Shown here piece after piece: positions 54,258-64,000 of a stretch of 64,000 bases of DNA. The stretch comes from Marinagarivorans algicola (GTDB lineage: Bacteria > Pseudomonadota > Gammaproteobacteria > Pseudomonadales > Cellvibrionaceae). The stretch lies in NCBI RefSeq assembly GCF_001292705.1, contig NZ_LGAK01000026.1, positions 1 to 64,000 of the forward strand, read 5' to 3'. The stretch's first letter is position 1; each line of letters starts with the position of its first letter. A program made the translations under genes and the position numbers. The notes under the pieces were generated by a model, which saw nothing but the letters and a program-made list of their open reading frames with translations, was not told the origin of the DNA and did no database searches.

Positions 54258-54731
54258 TCAACTGCCACTTTCAGCAATCAATGCAAGCACATCATCATGA
54301 TGCGATTTTGTTTTAACTTTAGGCATAATATGCGCCAAGCGCCCCTGCTCATCAATGATAAAGGTTACTCGGTGAATACCCATAAATTCACGCCCCATAA
54401 ACTTCTTCAGACCCCACACACCGTACTTGTCAGCAACGGCATGATCCTCATCACTTAACAAATCAAAGTTGAGCTCATGCTTGTCTTCAAACTTTTTTAA
54501 GCGCTCATAAGGGTCTGGACTGACGCCTAAGACCACCACATTAGCCGCTTCGTATTCGGCTTTTGTATCGCGCAGACCACAGGCTTGGGTTGTACAGCCT
54601 GGCGTCATCGCTTTGGGGTAAAAATATAACACCACCTTTTTACCTTTAAGGTCAGCCAGCTTAACGTACTCGCCTTGCTGATTTTTTAAACTAAAAGCCG
54701 GGGCTTTATTACCAATTTTTGGGAATTCCAT
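54258..54731 (-). CDS. bcp: thioredoxin-dependent peroxiredoxin
   Basis: A 157-residue Bcp/PrxQ peroxidase. YFYPKAMTPGCTTQACGLRD carries the peroxidatic Cys and, five residues later, the resolving Cys. VVLGVSPDPYERLKKF, KYGVWGLKKFMGREFMG and HRVTFIIDEQGRL follow as in the family. It reduces hydroperoxides using thioredoxin. Confidence 0.95.
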   Translation of the reverse strand: MEFPKIGNKAPAFSLKNQQGEYVKLADLKGKKVVLYFYPKAMTPGCTTQACGLRDTKAEYEAANVVVLGVSPDPYERLKKFEDKHELNFDLLSDEDHAVADKYGVWGLKKFMGREFMGIHRVTFIIDEQGRLAHIMPKVKTKSHHDDVLALIAESGS

Positions 54732-54782
54732 TGCAGCTCCACTGTATTTTGGATCATCACGTTGAACAAATAACAGGTATAA

Positions 54783-54808
54783 AAAAACCGCAACTCAGTG
54801 CGGTTTTT
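54783..54808 (-). terminator. terminator after mdh
   Basis: AAAAACCGCA pairs perfectly with TGCGGTTTTT across a 6-base loop, 25 bp beyond the mdh stop. Confidence 0.85.
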
Positions 54809-54832
54809 AAAACTCAGCTCAAACACTTACGC

Positions 54833-55816
54833 TTAAGCAGGCAACAAAGATTTAACCGCGTTGCGCTCTTCTTTTAATTCGTCTTCGGTAGCTTTCATGC
54901 GCGCTTTAGAAAACTCATTAATCTCTAAACCTTGCACGATTTGCCAATCGCCGTCTTTACAGGTACAAGGGAAAGAGTAAATTAAACCCTCTTCAATACC
55001 GTAACTGCCGTCTGAATAAACACCCATGCTAACCCAGTCACCCTCAGGGGTACCTAGAGCCCAGTCACGGATATGGAAGATCGCTGCATTGGCCGCAGAA
55101 GCTGCAGAAGACGCGCCGCGGGCCTTAATGATCGCTGCACCACGCTGTTGAACTTCGGGGATAAAAGTCTCTTCATACCAAGCTGTATCCACTTTATCAA
55201 TCGCTGCATCACTGCCCACCAATGCGGTGTGCAAATCAGGATATTGCGTAGAAGAATGGTTGCCCCAGATCGTCATCTTGGTAATATCGTTAATCGATGC
55301 ACCCACTTTTTGGCCCAGCTGGGTCATAGCGCGGTTATGATCTAGGCGCATCATGGCGGTAAATTGACGGGGGTCGATATCAGGCGCGTTACGCTGTGCA
55401 ATTAAGGCATTGGTATTGGCAGGATTACCAACAACCAACACTTTAATGTCGCGTGAAGCATGGTCATTAATGGCCTTACCTTGAACAGAGAAGATAGCGG
55501 CATTCGCTTCTAATAAGTCTTTACGCTCCATGCCTGGGCCACGCGGACGCGCACCAACAAGTAAAGCATAATCGGCGTCTTTAAACGCAACATTAGGGTC
55601 ATCGGTAGTCACCATGCCCGCCAATAAAGGAAATGCGCAATCATCAAGCTCCATAGCCACGCCTTGCAGCGCGCCCAAAGCAGGCGTGATTTCTAGCATT
55701 TGTAGAATAATAGGCTGGTCTTTACCCAGCATCTCGCCAGCGGCAATACGAAACAACAAGGAATAGCTGATTTGGCCTGCAGCGCCGGTGACGGCAACAC
55801 GAACGGGTGCTTTCAC
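54833..55816 (-). CDS. mdh: malate dehydrogenase (NAD)
   Basis: A 327-residue citric-acid-cycle enzyme of the cytosolic-like group. [20 protein letters not shown] is the nucleotide-binding start, [18 protein letters not shown] the active-site loop, [14 protein letters not shown] and [14 protein letters not shown] the catalytic His region. GTG 55816 is chosen: it has CGGAG 7 bases upstream and gives the usual N-terminus. The frame remains open 16 codons further. Confidence 0.95.
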   Translation of the reverse strand: MKAPVRVAVTGAAGQISYSLLFRIAAGEMLGKDQPIILQMLEITPALGALQGVAMELDDCAFPLLAGMVTTDDPNVAFKDADYALLVGARPRGPGMERKDLLEANAAIFSVQGKAINDHASRDIKVLVVGNPANTNALIAQRNAPDIDPRQFTAMMRLDHNRAMTQLGQKVGASINDITKMTIWGNHSSTQYPDLHTALVGSDAAIDKVDTAWYEETFIPEVQQRGAAIIKARGASSAASAANAAIFHIRDWALGTPEGDWVSMGVYSDGSYGIEEGLIYSFPCTCKDGDWQIVQGLEINEFSKARMKATEDELKEERNAVKSLLPA

Positions 55817-56029
55817 AATTAATCTCCGTTTGGGATAAAAAACTTCTAAATTCGACACAGTCAATACAACTGAGCAACCCTTTAGAAGAGGGGTTTTCGG
55901 GCAACATTATAGAGCATGCCCTTAAAATGTCATTAGGTGTTACAGTAAGTGCCTAGCCTAGGCGTATTTTGGCGTTCATTGCCATTAATGAACGCCTGTT
56001 ATTACGTATTTTGAAGAAAAACCCTTGGG

Positions 56030-56647
56030 CTAACCTTGGAGGTAGCGTACTTTTAACGCCTCATAAACATCTGTTTGAAAAGTATCACTCGAGGCATTAA
56101 GTTCAAGCAACACTTCAACTAAGTGCTCGTTATCCTCTCGGCCCAACCAACGCTTGCGATAAGTGCCGTCTTTATAGCCATGATCTTGGCGAAAAAAATT
56201 CAACACATTTTTACCCACATACTGCACATAAAGCTGCTCAAAGCTTAAACCAGCAACTGCCATCACACGGCAAAAACCTTCCACATCAAAGGCCTTATCA
56301 CTCAGCACTTTTGCGACAAAGGCTTCAAGTGCTGTTTTAAAGTCACCTGCAGCGCTAGCGTGCGCAGCAATACTCTGACTTAACGTTTGTGCAATCGCGT
56401 GAGCCTCCTTGTTGTTTTGCAGCAAGTCGCTGAGACCAAAGTGCCAAATATCCACCAACTCCAAAATCACCTGCTCCATATCGGGTGATTGCTTTTTCCA
56501 CCACTTCCAACCGTAATGATCTAGCATCTCGGCACACTCAACCCAAATAGCGCGGTACCACGGGTAACCCTCGTCACGCCACTGGGCTGTTACTCGTGCA
56601 TTCATGGCATCTTGCATTTCTAACATTTTTAATAATTGCTGCTGCAT
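56030..56647 (-). CDS. dimeric all-alpha dUTP diphosphatase
   Basis: A 205-residue protein of the dUTPase_2 (MazG-like fold) family, unrelated to the trimeric Dut. Metal-binding acidic motifs are visible in WVECAEMLDHYGWKWWK and MEQVILELVDIWHF, and KNVLNFFRQDHGYKDGTYRK is the family's conserved late motif. It removes dUTP to give dUMP. It lies 18 bp beyond the stop of the sensor kinase gene and may share its transcript. Confidence 0.88.
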   Translation of the reverse strand: MQQQLLKMLEMQDAMNARVTAQWRDEGYPWYRAIWVECAEMLDHYGWKWWKKQSPDMEQVILELVDIWHFGLSDLLQNNKEAHAIAQTLSQSIAAHASAAGDFKTALEAFVAKVLSDKAFDVEGFCRVMAVAGLSFEQLYVQYVGKNVLNFFRQDHGYKDGTYRKRWLGREDNEHLVEVLLELNASSDTFQTDVYEALKVRYLQG

Positions 56648-56665
56648 ACTTTTCTCACTTAAACA

Positions 56666-58807
56666 TTACTGTTTTATTGGCAACAGCACTTCAAACGTCA
56701 CCGTTGCCAACCTATGACTACTCTGAGGCGCATCGCTATTTTCACTCTGCGCATAAGGCTCGCTAAAGGCGCGGATACTGCCCTGATGGAACGCACAAAT
56801 CAAGCGGGCGACATACAAGCCCAACCCTAAATGCAACGGCTTGACTGCTTCGCTCTCACTGTGCGACTCACTCGCGTGTGTGCTTGGCGTCGGCGCTCTC
56901 ACCGACACCATCGAGTCAAAAACCTGCTGCTCCATACCCTTTGGCAAAGCCGGCCCAATATTTCGGATCGATACCCGGATACACTCACCCCCTTGGTGCG
57001 CATCAAATATTCGCGTGCACTCAAAATGAATAGGCGTCTTATCAGCGGCAAATTGGCAGGCGTTTTCAATTAACTTATCAAACATTTGTACCAACAGCTC
57101 GGGCGCACCCTCAAGAGGCCAGGGCCCCGATTGCGCCGTACTGGCCTCATCAGAAATATGCGCCACAATCGTTTGCGGGGCATACACCTCTTGGTAAGCC
57201 GCCACAATATCACCGAGCAATGCCCGCATATCAACGCGCTCACACTCAACAGCCTCTAAGCTTTGCTCTAGGGCATTCGCAGCACTCATGGCGTTTAATG
57301 TACGTGATAACCGCTTAGCCCCCTCGCCAGCTCGCTTGACATATTGAGCTTGACCGTCATCGAGCCCTTGCGCACAAAGGTTATCCAATGAGCTTTGAAT
57401 TACCGCTATTGGCGTCCTTAATTCGTGCGATAACTTAGCGGCCAAGTTGCGTAAGTACGCTTGCTGACGACTTAAACGCATCAACAACACTGACAAGCTT
57501 CGTGACAGCTGGCCAATTTCATCGGGGCTTTTACTGGCTTTAAAATTTTGTGCAATCAAGTGCATACTCAATTCACCTTGCTCACCTAGCGTACGCCGAG
57601 CACTCGCAGCTAAACGCCGAATACGCCATGAATGCAAGCTCGCAAAGCCCACCAAAACCAATACAACGACAATAGCGAAGGCCACACACAACAACACAAA
57701 CTCACTGTACACTTGCGCGAGTAGGCTATCAAAACGCGACTCTTGCCTATCCATAATCAGCCAACCTAGCGGCTGATTATGGGCATCAAGCCCTAACGGG
57801 ATAGTCACGCGTGCAACCGGTGCAATGCGATTAAACAACCACTGCTGCTCTTTTTGCTCTGCGAGCATTGGCACGTTGGGCTTGTGGTAAGGTTGTGCCG
57901 GTTTATTAAAAAAATACACATACCAACGCATCAGCCACGAGTGCCCGACCCCTAAGCTAGGCAGTCCATACCCTAGCGCCAGAGCCCCCACTTCGACGAA
58001 GGGATAGCCACGTGCATCAAACAGCATTAAGCGCTGCTCTGGGCCCAACAAGGGCGCAATATGACTGACATAGGCGTGCTCATAAAAAGCCCAGTGCATC
58101 GGCTGATTGTTAACCGAAGCAAACAGCGCATACCCCAACTGCGCACTCGCAAACGACAACGAAAAAGCCTTATTTTGCAATCTTGCAGGCAACTGCCATT
58201 CAATAGTAATAGCCCCGCTACTATCATCTATACGCCAAAAAGCCTCTGAGGCATAATCGCGCTGCCAACGCCCTTGAGCCGTCGTTTTGCGCTGCACAAA
58301 GCCACCACCAGAGCGTGCGGCCTGCAATTTAAACTGCTCATCATCAAACCGCAAAATAACGGCATCACTAGCCGCCTGTGGCTGATATAACACTGGGGAG
58401 AACCCGCTTAACCTAAAAGCCAAATACAGCGTATCGTCGGCGCCCTTTGCGCTTAACCACTGCGCCTGGACACCGGTGGGCAACGCAACAAAGCGTTGTG
58501 CTTGACACACCGTTAACGCACATTGGCCATTAAAAGCCGGCCATTCTGTCAAATAACCATCGACGAGCCTATCTGCGACCGCAGGCGGTGCAAACGTGGC
58601 GGGAAGCGCCTGATTTCGCACCTGTAGGCGCTGAATCAACACGGGGTTTTGCAACAATAACCTGCGCGTGTTTTCCGTAAGCTCCTGTAAATTGCTTAGC
58701 CGCATTTGGCGCAGGGTATGATCGACTTGCCCCATGTAGCGCAGCGCCAACCAAGGCAGTATCAATGTGAGCAAGCCTAATAAAAAAAGCTGCCGCTTAA
58801 GACTCAT
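56666..58807 (-). CDS. PdsS-like sensor histidine kinase (proteobacterial dedicated sortase system)
   Basis: A 713-residue membrane kinase. It has one N-terminal helix (LFLLGLLTLILPWLALRYMG), a large periplasmic sensor of about 320 residues, a second helix near 365-385 (FVLLCVAFAIVVVLVLVGFA), HAMP-like linker, the HisKA H-box LAAKLSHELRTPIAV, and an ATPase domain with DKLIENACQFA and a GLGLYVARLI box. The overall form matches the kinase of the proteobacterial dedicated sortase system. It overlaps the regulator gene by 4 bp (ATGA). The sortase and its target are not in the window, so the assignment rests on resemblance. Confidence 0.75.
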   Translation of the reverse strand: MSLKRQLFLLGLLTLILPWLALRYMGQVDHTLRQMRLSNLQELTENTRRLLLQNPVLIQRLQVRNQALPATFAPPAVADRLVDGYLTEWPAFNGQCALTVCQAQRFVALPTGVQAQWLSAKGADDTLYLAFRLSGFSPVLYQPQAASDAVILRFDDEQFKLQAARSGGGFVQRKTTAQGRWQRDYASEAFWRIDDSSGAITIEWQLPARLQNKAFSLSFASAQLGYALFASVNNQPMHWAFYEHAYVSHIAPLLGPEQRLMLFDARGYPFVEVGALALGYGLPSLGVGHSWLMRWYVYFFNKPAQPYHKPNVPMLAEQKEQQWLFNRIAPVARVTIPLGLDAHNQPLGWLIMDRQESRFDSLLAQVYSEFVLLCVAFAIVVVLVLVGFASLHSWRIRRLAASARRTLGEQGELSMHLIAQNFKASKSPDEIGQLSRSLSVLLMRLSRQQAYLRNLAAKLSHELRTPIAVIQSSLDNLCAQGLDDGQAQYVKRAGEGAKRLSRTLNAMSAANALEQSLEAVECERVDMRALLGDIVAAYQEVYAPQTIVAHISDEASTAQSGPWPLEGAPELLVQMFDKLIENACQFAADKTPIHFECTRIFDAHQGGECIRVSIRNIGPALPKGMEQQVFDSMVSVRAPTPSTHASESHSESEAVKPLHLGLGLYVARLICAFHQGSIRAFSEPYAQSENSDAPQSSHRLATVTFEVLLPIKQ

Positions 58808-59502
58808 GAATTGCTGGGCAACCAGCGATAGCCTAGGCCATAAACCGTTTGGATAGCATCAAACGCGTCATCAGCTACTTTAAATTTTTTGCGGATACGC
58901 TTGATATGCGACGTAATGGTATTGTCATCAAGCACCACATTGGCCGCATCCATAAGCTGCTGACGAGTCTTGACATGACCAGGCTGAGAAGCCAACGCCA
59001 AAACAACCCAATACTCGGTAATGGTTAGCTCAATGGGGTGGCGTGCCCAATTGACATGCAAGGTTTGCGTATCAATCTGTAAAGAGCCGCATTCGAGCCA
59101 CTGGCTTTTTTGTTGGGGGGCGCTCAGTGCATCTACCCGCCGAAACAACGCTGTAATACGCGCTAACATATGCACTTGACTAATATCTTTTGTTAAATAA
59201 TCATCAGCCCCTAACCGCAAACCCAGTACACGCTCTAATTCGGTGTCCCGTGCCGTCAAAAAGATAATGGGCAGCACCGGCGCTTTAACCCGCAAATCGC
59301 GGCATAAATCAAAGCCGCCTTCGAGCTCATCACCCAAACCCACATCAATAATGGCTAAATCTGGCAGGCGCACGGTAAACGCTGTCATTGCCTCAGGCCG
59401 AGAGCGGTAATGACTCACATCATAGCCTTGGCGGCTCAAGGCATCGCAGTAATTTTGCGCTATAGCGATCTCATCTTCGACAATGGCAATACGTTTGGGC
59501 AT
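58804..59502 (-). CDS. PdsR-like response regulator (OmpR type)
   Basis: A 232-residue regulator. The receiver domain has the phospho-acceptor Asp53 in LAIIDVGLGDELEGGFDLCR, acidic VEDE at the start and IIFLTARD. The C-terminal winged helix ends IQTVYGLGYRW. The long insert-free LGDExxGGFxLC stretch and DDYLTKDIS are characteristic of the regulator of the dedicated sortase system. A 6-bp inverted repeat lies just upstream. Confidence 0.78.
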   Translation of the reverse strand: MPKRIAIVEDEIAIAQNYCDALSRQGYDVSHYRSRPEAMTAFTVRLPDLAIIDVGLGDELEGGFDLCRDLRVKAPVLPIIFLTARDTELERVLGLRLGADDYLTKDISQVHMLARITALFRRVDALSAPQQKSQWLECGSLQIDTQTLHVNWARHPIELTITEYWVVLALASQPGHVKTRQQLMDAANVVLDDNTITSHIKRIRKKFKVADDAFDAIQTVYGLGYRWLPSNS

Positions 59503-59524
59503 ACATACTCTGCATTTATATAAA

Positions 59525-59547
59525 ACTGACAGTATATTATCGTCAGT
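59525..59547. promoter_or_regulatory. inverted repeat upstream of the PdsR-like gene
   Basis: ACTGAC and GTCAGT are perfect complements 11 bases apart, 23 bp before the regulator start. This is a possible autoregulatory site. Confidence 0.4.
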
Positions 59548-59573
59548 CTTGATGGTATCCAGCGCTCAATACA

Positions 59574-59612
59574 TAAAAGCTAGCAGCGAGATATCCTCGG
59601 TGCTAGCTTTTA
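59574..59612 (-). terminator. terminator after pgk
   Basis: TAAAAGCTAGCA pairs perfectly with TGCTAGCTTTTA, with a further GAG/CTC stem inside, 42 bp beyond the pgk stop. Confidence 0.75.
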
Positions 59613-59653
59613 GACGCTCTGATGAAGGCGTTAGCTTACAGTATTACGCACAC

Positions 59654-60826
59654 TTAATGAGCACGTGACTCCAACACTTGAACCGCCGGCAGTTTTTTAC
59701 CTTCAACGTACTCTAAAAACGCACCACCACCGGTTGAAATATAAGAAATGCTATCGGCTAAGCCAAACTTATCAATGGCCGCGAGCGTATCACCGCCGCC
59801 AGCAAGAGAAAATGCTTCACTGTCAGCAATCGCGCGTGCCACCACTTCAGTGCCTTTAGCAAACGCATCAAACTCAAAGACGCCACACGGGCCATTCCAA
59901 ATCACTGTTTTGGCATTTTTGATGATTTCAGCAACGCGCTCAGCAGTGACTGGGCCGTAATCGATGATATCTTCGTCAGCTTGCACATCCGTGGCATTGC
60001 GCACTTCAACTTTAGAATCGTGCTTCCAGTCACTAAAGCTATCTTTGGTTATGCGTACATCAGTGGCATAAATCACCTCTGTTTGCTTGCATAAGCGCTG
60101 CGCTTCGGGAATAAGATCTTTTTCGTAAAGCGAGTTACCCACTTCATTACCGGCCGCTGCAACAAATGTATTCGAAATACCGCCCCCCACCACTAAAGTG
60201 TCTGCCACTTTCGATAATGCATCCAGTACCGTAAGCTTAGTCGACACTTTAGAGCCGCCCACAATAGCGACAACAGGGTGGGCAGGGTTAGCCATCGCCT
60301 TTTCTAACGCATTAAGTTCGGCAGATAATAGCGGGCCAGCACATGCGATTGGCGCAAAGCGCGCCACACCATGAGTCGATGCTTGTGCTCGATGCGCTGT
60401 ACCAAAGGCATCCATCACATAAATATCGCATAAGTTAGCATAGGCCTTGGACAAGCCCTCATCGTCATTTTGCTCGCCTAAGTTAAAACGTACGTTCTCT
60501 AACAAAATGAGCTGTCCTTCAGCAATACTCACACCACTCTTCCAGTCGCGTACAACCGGTACTTTTTGCCCCAACAGCTTGCCTAAATGCTCGGCAACGG
60601 GCTTAATCGAGTAACGCTCTTCGTATTCGCCTTCTGTTGGGCGGCCTAAGTGGCTCATGACAATCACTTTGGCGCCAGCATCCAATGCTAGTTTAATAGA
60701 AGGCAATGCGGCGCGAATACGCGCATCAGAGGTAATTTCCCCGTCCATCAATGGTACATTTAAGTCTTGGCGAATTAAAATGCGCTTACCCTTGAGGTCC
60801 AGATTAGCCATTAATTTGATCGTCAT
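59654..60826 (-). CDS. pgk: phosphoglycerate kinase
   Basis: A 390-residue glycolytic enzyme. [64 protein letters not shown] and [11 protein letters not shown] are the standard motifs. ATG 60826 has GGGAG 7 bases upstream; an upstream ATG at 60859 lacks family support. tkt lies 199 bp upstream on the same strand behind its own terminator. In related genomes a glyceraldehyde-3-phosphate or erythrose-4-phosphate dehydrogenase gene often stands between tkt and pgk; none does here. Confidence 0.96.
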   Translation of the reverse strand: MTIKLMANLDLKGKRILIRQDLNVPLMDGEITSDARIRAALPSIKLALDAGAKVIVMSHLGRPTEGEYEERYSIKPVAEHLGKLLGQKVPVVRDWKSGVSIAEGQLILLENVRFNLGEQNDDEGLSKAYANLCDIYVMDAFGTAHRAQASTHGVARFAPIACAGPLLSAELNALEKAMANPAHPVVAIVGGSKVSTKLTVLDALSKVADTLVVGGGISNTFVAAAGNEVGNSLYEKDLIPEAQRLCKQTEVIYATDVRITKDSFSDWKHDSKVEVRNATDVQADEDIIDYGPVTAERVAEIIKNAKTVIWNGPCGVFEFDAFAKGTEVVARAIADSEAFSLAGGGDTLAAIDKFGLADSISYISTGGGAFLEYVEGKKLPAVQVLESRAH

Positions 60827-60993
60827 AAGAATTCTCCCAAAAACCGGCAATGCCGGCAAAAATTAAAGTCACTGCAACACACAATAGCACTTAACACATA
60901 TTATTAAAATACAGAACACAGGCAGTTTTTAACAGCAAAATAAAGGCACGCGGGTAGATCAAACAGGGGGTGAAAATAAAATGCCGCTGAGTA

Positions 60994-61017
60994 AAAAGGC
61001 GCCCTAAGGCGCCTTTT
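60994..61017 (-). terminator. terminator after tkt
   Basis: AAAAGGCGCC pairs perfectly with GGCGCCTTTT across a CTAA loop, 8 bp beyond the tkt stop. Confidence 0.9.
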
Positions 61018-61025
61018 GATTTTAT

Positions 61026-63026
61026 TTAATCTAACAGCTCAAGAGTCGTATTCACAACATTTTCAACGGTAAAACCAAAGTGCTCAAGCAACACATTACC
61101 TGGTGCAGACTCACCAAACGTGCTCATGCCCACAACAGCACCTTCTAGACCCACATATTTTGCCCAGTAATCCACATGCGCAGCTTCAATAGCCACACGC
61201 GCCGTTACCTCAATAGGCAATACCGACTGCTGGTATTGTGCATCTTGAGCATCAAAAACATTCGTACATGGCATAGATACAACGCGTATTTTTTTGCCTT
61301 TTGCGGTTAATTCAGTAGCCGATTTCATGGCCAAACCCACCTCGGAGCCGGTCGAAATCAAAATCGCATCAGGTGTACCTTCACAATCGCTCAAGATATA
61401 CCCCCCTTTAGCTACATTGGCTAACTGCTCGTCATTGCGCGCTTGGGCCGTTAAACCTTGGCGGCTAAAGACAAGTGCTGAAGGGCCTGTTTGGTATTGA
61501 ATCGCCGACTTCCAAGCCACCGCCGTTTCGGCAGCATCGCACGGACGCCAAGTGTTTAACTTAGGGGTCATACGCAAATTAGCCAGCTGCTCAATCGGCT
61601 GATGCGTGGGGCCATCTTCACCTTGACCAATAGAGTCATGGGTGTAAACAAAAATGTTTTGCGCGCCCATCAATGAAGACATACGCACCGCATTCCGTGC
61701 ATACTCCATAAACATTAAGAAGGTAGCGCCATAATTAATAAAGCCACCATGCAACGAAATACCATTCATTAATGCGCTCATACCAAATTCACGCACGCCG
61801 TAAAATAGGTAATTTCCACTGGCATCTTCTTTAGTGATACCTTTGGAACCACTCCACAATGTAAGGTTGGAACCGGCTAAATCAGCAGAACCGCCTAACA
61901 GTTCAGGCAACATAGCACCGTACGCGGCAATCGAGTTTTGCGACGCTTTACGACTGGCGATATTCTCGCTTTTTTCTTGGCTTTCTTTAATCCAAGCGGC
62001 AGCTCTTTGTTCAAAATCAGCCGGTAAATCACCCTTGATTACACGGCGTTCGTACTCACTAGCCAGCTCTGGATAGGCCGCTTGATAGGCCGAAAATTTG
62101 TCGTCCCAAGCGCTTTGCGCTGCTTTACCCGCTTCTTTGCAATCCCAGCCACTATAGACATCAGCAGGAATCTCAAAAGGTGCGTGTGGCCAATTAAGGA
62201 ATTCGCGCGCAGCCGCGATCTCTTCATCACCTAACGGGGCACCGTGACAGTCGTGGCTACCCGACTTATTTGGTGAGCCAAAACCAATAATGGTTTTAGT
62301 GCAAATCAATGTAGGCTTATTGGTTTCGGCTTTTGCCGCAGCAATCGCAGCAGCAATCGCTTCAGGGTCATGGCCATCAACCGCAGGAATAACATGCCAG
62401 CCGTACGCTTCAAAACGCGCCGGCGTATTATCGGTAAACCAGCCTTCAACATGGCCATCAATAGAGATGCCGTTATCATCCCAAAAAGCCACTAACTTGC
62501 CTAAACCTAAGGTACCCGCCAAAGAGCAGGCTTCATGAGAAATGCCTTCCATTAGGCACCCATCCCCCATAAATGCATAGGTGTGGTGATCCACAATATC
62601 GTGACCTTCGCGGTTAAACTGTGCCGCCAACGTTTTCTCGGCGATCGCCATACCCACAGCGTTAGCAATACCTTGACCCAATGGACCAGTGGTGGTCTCT
62701 ACGCCAACGGTATAACCATATTCGGGATGGCCTGGGGTTTTTGAATGCAACTGGCGAAATTGCTTAAGCTCTTCGATCGGCAAATCATAACCGGTCAAGT
62801 GTAATAATGAGTAAATCAACATGGAGCCGTGGCCATTTGATAACACAAAGCGATCGCGATCAGTCCAAGAAGGATTGGTAGGGCTATGCTTTAGAAAGTC
62901 ACACCATAAAACTTGTGCGATATCGGCCATACCCATTGGCGCACCGGGGTGACCGCTTTTAGCTTTTTGAACAGCATCCATACTTAACGCACGGATAGCA
63001 TTGGCGAGGTCTTTTTTAGATGGCAT
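61026..63026 (-). CDS. tkt: transketolase
   Basis: A 666-residue thiamine-diphosphate enzyme of the pentose phosphate and Calvin-type pathways. [18 protein letters not shown] and [20 protein letters not shown] open it, [17 protein letters not shown] holds the GDG thiamine-diphosphate motif, and [20 protein letters not shown] is the catalytic His loop. ATG 63026 has AGGAG 8 bases upstream. Confidence 0.96.
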   Translation of the reverse strand: MPSKKDLANAIRALSMDAVQKAKSGHPGAPMGMADIAQVLWCDFLKHSPTNPSWTDRDRFVLSNGHGSMLIYSLLHLTGYDLPIEELKQFRQLHSKTPGHPEYGYTVGVETTTGPLGQGIANAVGMAIAEKTLAAQFNREGHDIVDHHTYAFMGDGCLMEGISHEACSLAGTLGLGKLVAFWDDNGISIDGHVEGWFTDNTPARFEAYGWHVIPAVDGHDPEAIAAAIAAAKAETNKPTLICTKTIIGFGSPNKSGSHDCHGAPLGDEEIAAAREFLNWPHAPFEIPADVYSGWDCKEAGKAAQSAWDDKFSAYQAAYPELASEYERRVIKGDLPADFEQRAAAWIKESQEKSENIASRKASQNSIAAYGAMLPELLGGSADLAGSNLTLWSGSKGITKEDASGNYLFYGVREFGMSALMNGISLHGGFINYGATFLMFMEYARNAVRMSSLMGAQNIFVYTHDSIGQGEDGPTHQPIEQLANLRMTPKLNTWRPCDAAETAVAWKSAIQYQTGPSALVFSRQGLTAQARNDEQLANVAKGGYILSDCEGTPDAILISTGSEVGLAMKSATELTAKGKKIRVVSMPCTNVFDAQDAQYQQSVLPIEVTARVAIEAAHVDYWAKYVGLEGAVVGMSTFGESAPGNVLLEHFGFTVENVVNTTLELLD

Positions 63027-63067
63027 TAAAGCGCTCCTAGATAGTTGTTTGATTTTTAACAAAGCAA

Positions 63068-63844
63068 TTACGGCGCAGCCGCACCGCTCATCTGCATAAG
63101 CTGTCGATTCACCTGTAAACGAAAAGCATCAATCGCTTGTATCGCCTCTTCGTTACTCGTAATTCGACGGTTTAGATCGGATTTTAGCGCTTCTATATCG
63201 GCCACCAGCGCTTGACCTTTACTTAAAGCGCCTTGCTGTGACTCTTGTACTTCTGCTAATACCGCTAACTCACCTTGCAGCGCTGACAAAGAGGCTTGCA
63301 ATGCTGCATTATTTTTTTTCTGAGTCGCTTTTAAGCTAGCTATTGATTTTTCTGCAGCGGCGACTTTTGTTTTGTTTTGCGCAATACTCTTGCGGTTGCG
63401 ATCATGAGCTACGCCCCATAATTTACGTATTTCAGCGCTGTTTTCTTGCGTACTGGCATCTAGCGCTTTCACGCCGGCAGCAAGTCCTGCCAAACTTTGC
63501 GATGATTCATCACCGGTTGCGGTCAATTGCTGCTCTAATTGCACAATCCGCACATTGGCATTTTGTACCTTGGCCAACAAGCTTTCACTGGTGTGTATCT
63601 GAGTAGATAACTGCCAAAACAATAATCCCGAAACCCCCAAAGCAACCACCGAGGCCACTAAAGCCAAAGGCGCAAGGGGTGACTTCACCTCAACCACACG
63701 CTGACTCACTGGTGTCGGTCGCCTAGTCGTTGCTTTGGACGAGGTATTGCGATTATGAGCTGAGCCAGTATTCATATTAGGCTCGTCTAAAACAGCCGAA
63801 TTGGCTAGAGGGCTAGATAATGTAGGTTCACGACGTTCAGCCAT
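63068..63844 (-). CDS. membrane-anchored coiled-coil protein
   Basis: A 258-residue protein of unknown function. Residues 1-55 are polar and disordered, 56-77 form one membrane helix ([20 protein letters not shown]), and 85-240 are heptad-rich coiled coil with many Gln, Ala, Ser and Lys. Orientation with the coiled coil in the periplasm is likely but not certain. It lies 41 bp upstream of tkt on the same strand and may be co-transcribed with it. I do not recognise a family. Confidence 0.75.
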   Translation of the reverse strand: MAERREPTLSSPLANSAVLDEPNMNTGSAHNRNTSSKATTRRPTPVSQRVVEVKSPLAPLALVASVVALGVSGLLFWQLSTQIHTSESLLAKVQNANVRIVQLEQQLTATGDESSQSLAGLAAGVKALDASTQENSAEIRKLWGVAHDRNRKSIAQNKTKVAAAEKSIASLKATQKKNNAALQASLSALQGELAVLAEVQESQQGALSKGQALVADIEALKSDLNRRITSNEEAIQAIDAFRLQVNRQLMQMSGAAAP

Positions 63845-63898
63845 AAGCTCTCTGAGTCCTTAATACTATAAGACGGAAATGACACCCAGTATACAAAA

Positions 63899-63922
63899 AA
63901 AAGGAGGCGAAAGCCTCCTTTT
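63899..63922 (-). terminator. terminator of the gene at the right edge
   Basis: AAAAGGAGGC pairs perfectly with GCCTCCTTTT across GAAA, with a run of T in the minus-strand transcript. Confidence 0.88.
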
Positions 63923-63948
63923 AAATTGCGGTAACCAGCATGCTACGC

Positions 63949-64000
63949 TTACGCGAAGTTTTGGTTAGCAAAATCCCAGTTCACAAGCGCCCAAAAAGCG
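63949..64000 (-). CDS. 3' end of an unidentified gene (partial)
   Basis: On the minus strand one frame stays open from the window edge and ends ALVNWDFANQNFA at a TAA at 63949, 27 bp before a strong terminator in the same direction. The position fits a gene end. The 16 visible residues are too few to name it. Confidence 0.4.
   Translation of the reverse strand, partial: AFWALVNWDFANQNFA

Overview
The window looks like chromosomal DNA of a marine gammaproteobacterium, most likely of the Cellvibrionales (Saccharophagus/Teredinibacter-like). This is inference. It rests on gammaproteobacterial housekeeping genes (parC, aspS, proS, rpsA, cmk, lapAB, mdh, pgk, tkt), a Ser/Pro-rich linker in a secreted lipoprotein, a DUF1592/DUF1552 pair, a GlyGly-CTERM tail, a PdsR/PdsS-type two-component pair and a glucosylglycerate osmolyte operon. 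No rRNA, tRNA or CRISPR array was recognised.

Left edge (1-3400): a decayed, plastic region. A frameshifted, truncated integron integrase (IntI family) lies at 1587-1905 behind a perfect LexA/SOS box. It faces away from an attI-like core at 1363-1369 and one AT-rich gene cassette (CDS 77-1339) that ends in an attC-like site running off the window. Next come a phage gene D (late control/tail) remnant and the C-terminal stubs of norR and hmp, left by a deletion through a formerly divergent nitric-oxide-detoxification pair.

3544-17873: gamma-glutamyltranspeptidase lipoprotein and a methyltransferase; a secreted cytochrome-c-like DUF1592 lipoprotein with a DUF1552 Tat protein; a glutaredoxin-like gene coupled to an orphan JetD-like (DUF2220) Toprim protein; parC; and an AsmA-like DUF748 protein. 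All are on the minus strand.

18381-25549: a SUKH protein; a three-gene glucosylglycerate operon (phosphatase, synthase, phosphorylase); an overlooked 51-residue membrane protein; a SprA-type putative metalloprotease with a flagellar-rod-like partner; and a second SUKH protein.

25551-34006: lapB, lapA, cmk, pyrF, aspS and an FmdB zinc ribbon on the minus strand; then an HU protein with a histone-H1-like tail and proS on the plus strand. 34085-42547 is a 2820-residue MshQ-like surface protein with nine LamG-type repeats, two of them almost identical in DNA.

42947-50815: a GlyGly-CTERM cyclophilin; a cobalamin-riboswitch-controlled operon btuB-cobO-cobT-cobS-cobC for corrinoid uptake, adenosylation and nucleotide-loop assembly; then rpsA. 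51063-64000: 5'-nucleotidase, yajC (apart from secDF), an AraC-type regulator, bcp, mdh, dimeric dUTPase, PdsS/PdsR-like kinase and regulator, pgk, tkt, a coiled-coil membrane protein and the 3' end of one more gene. Intrinsic terminators separate most units.
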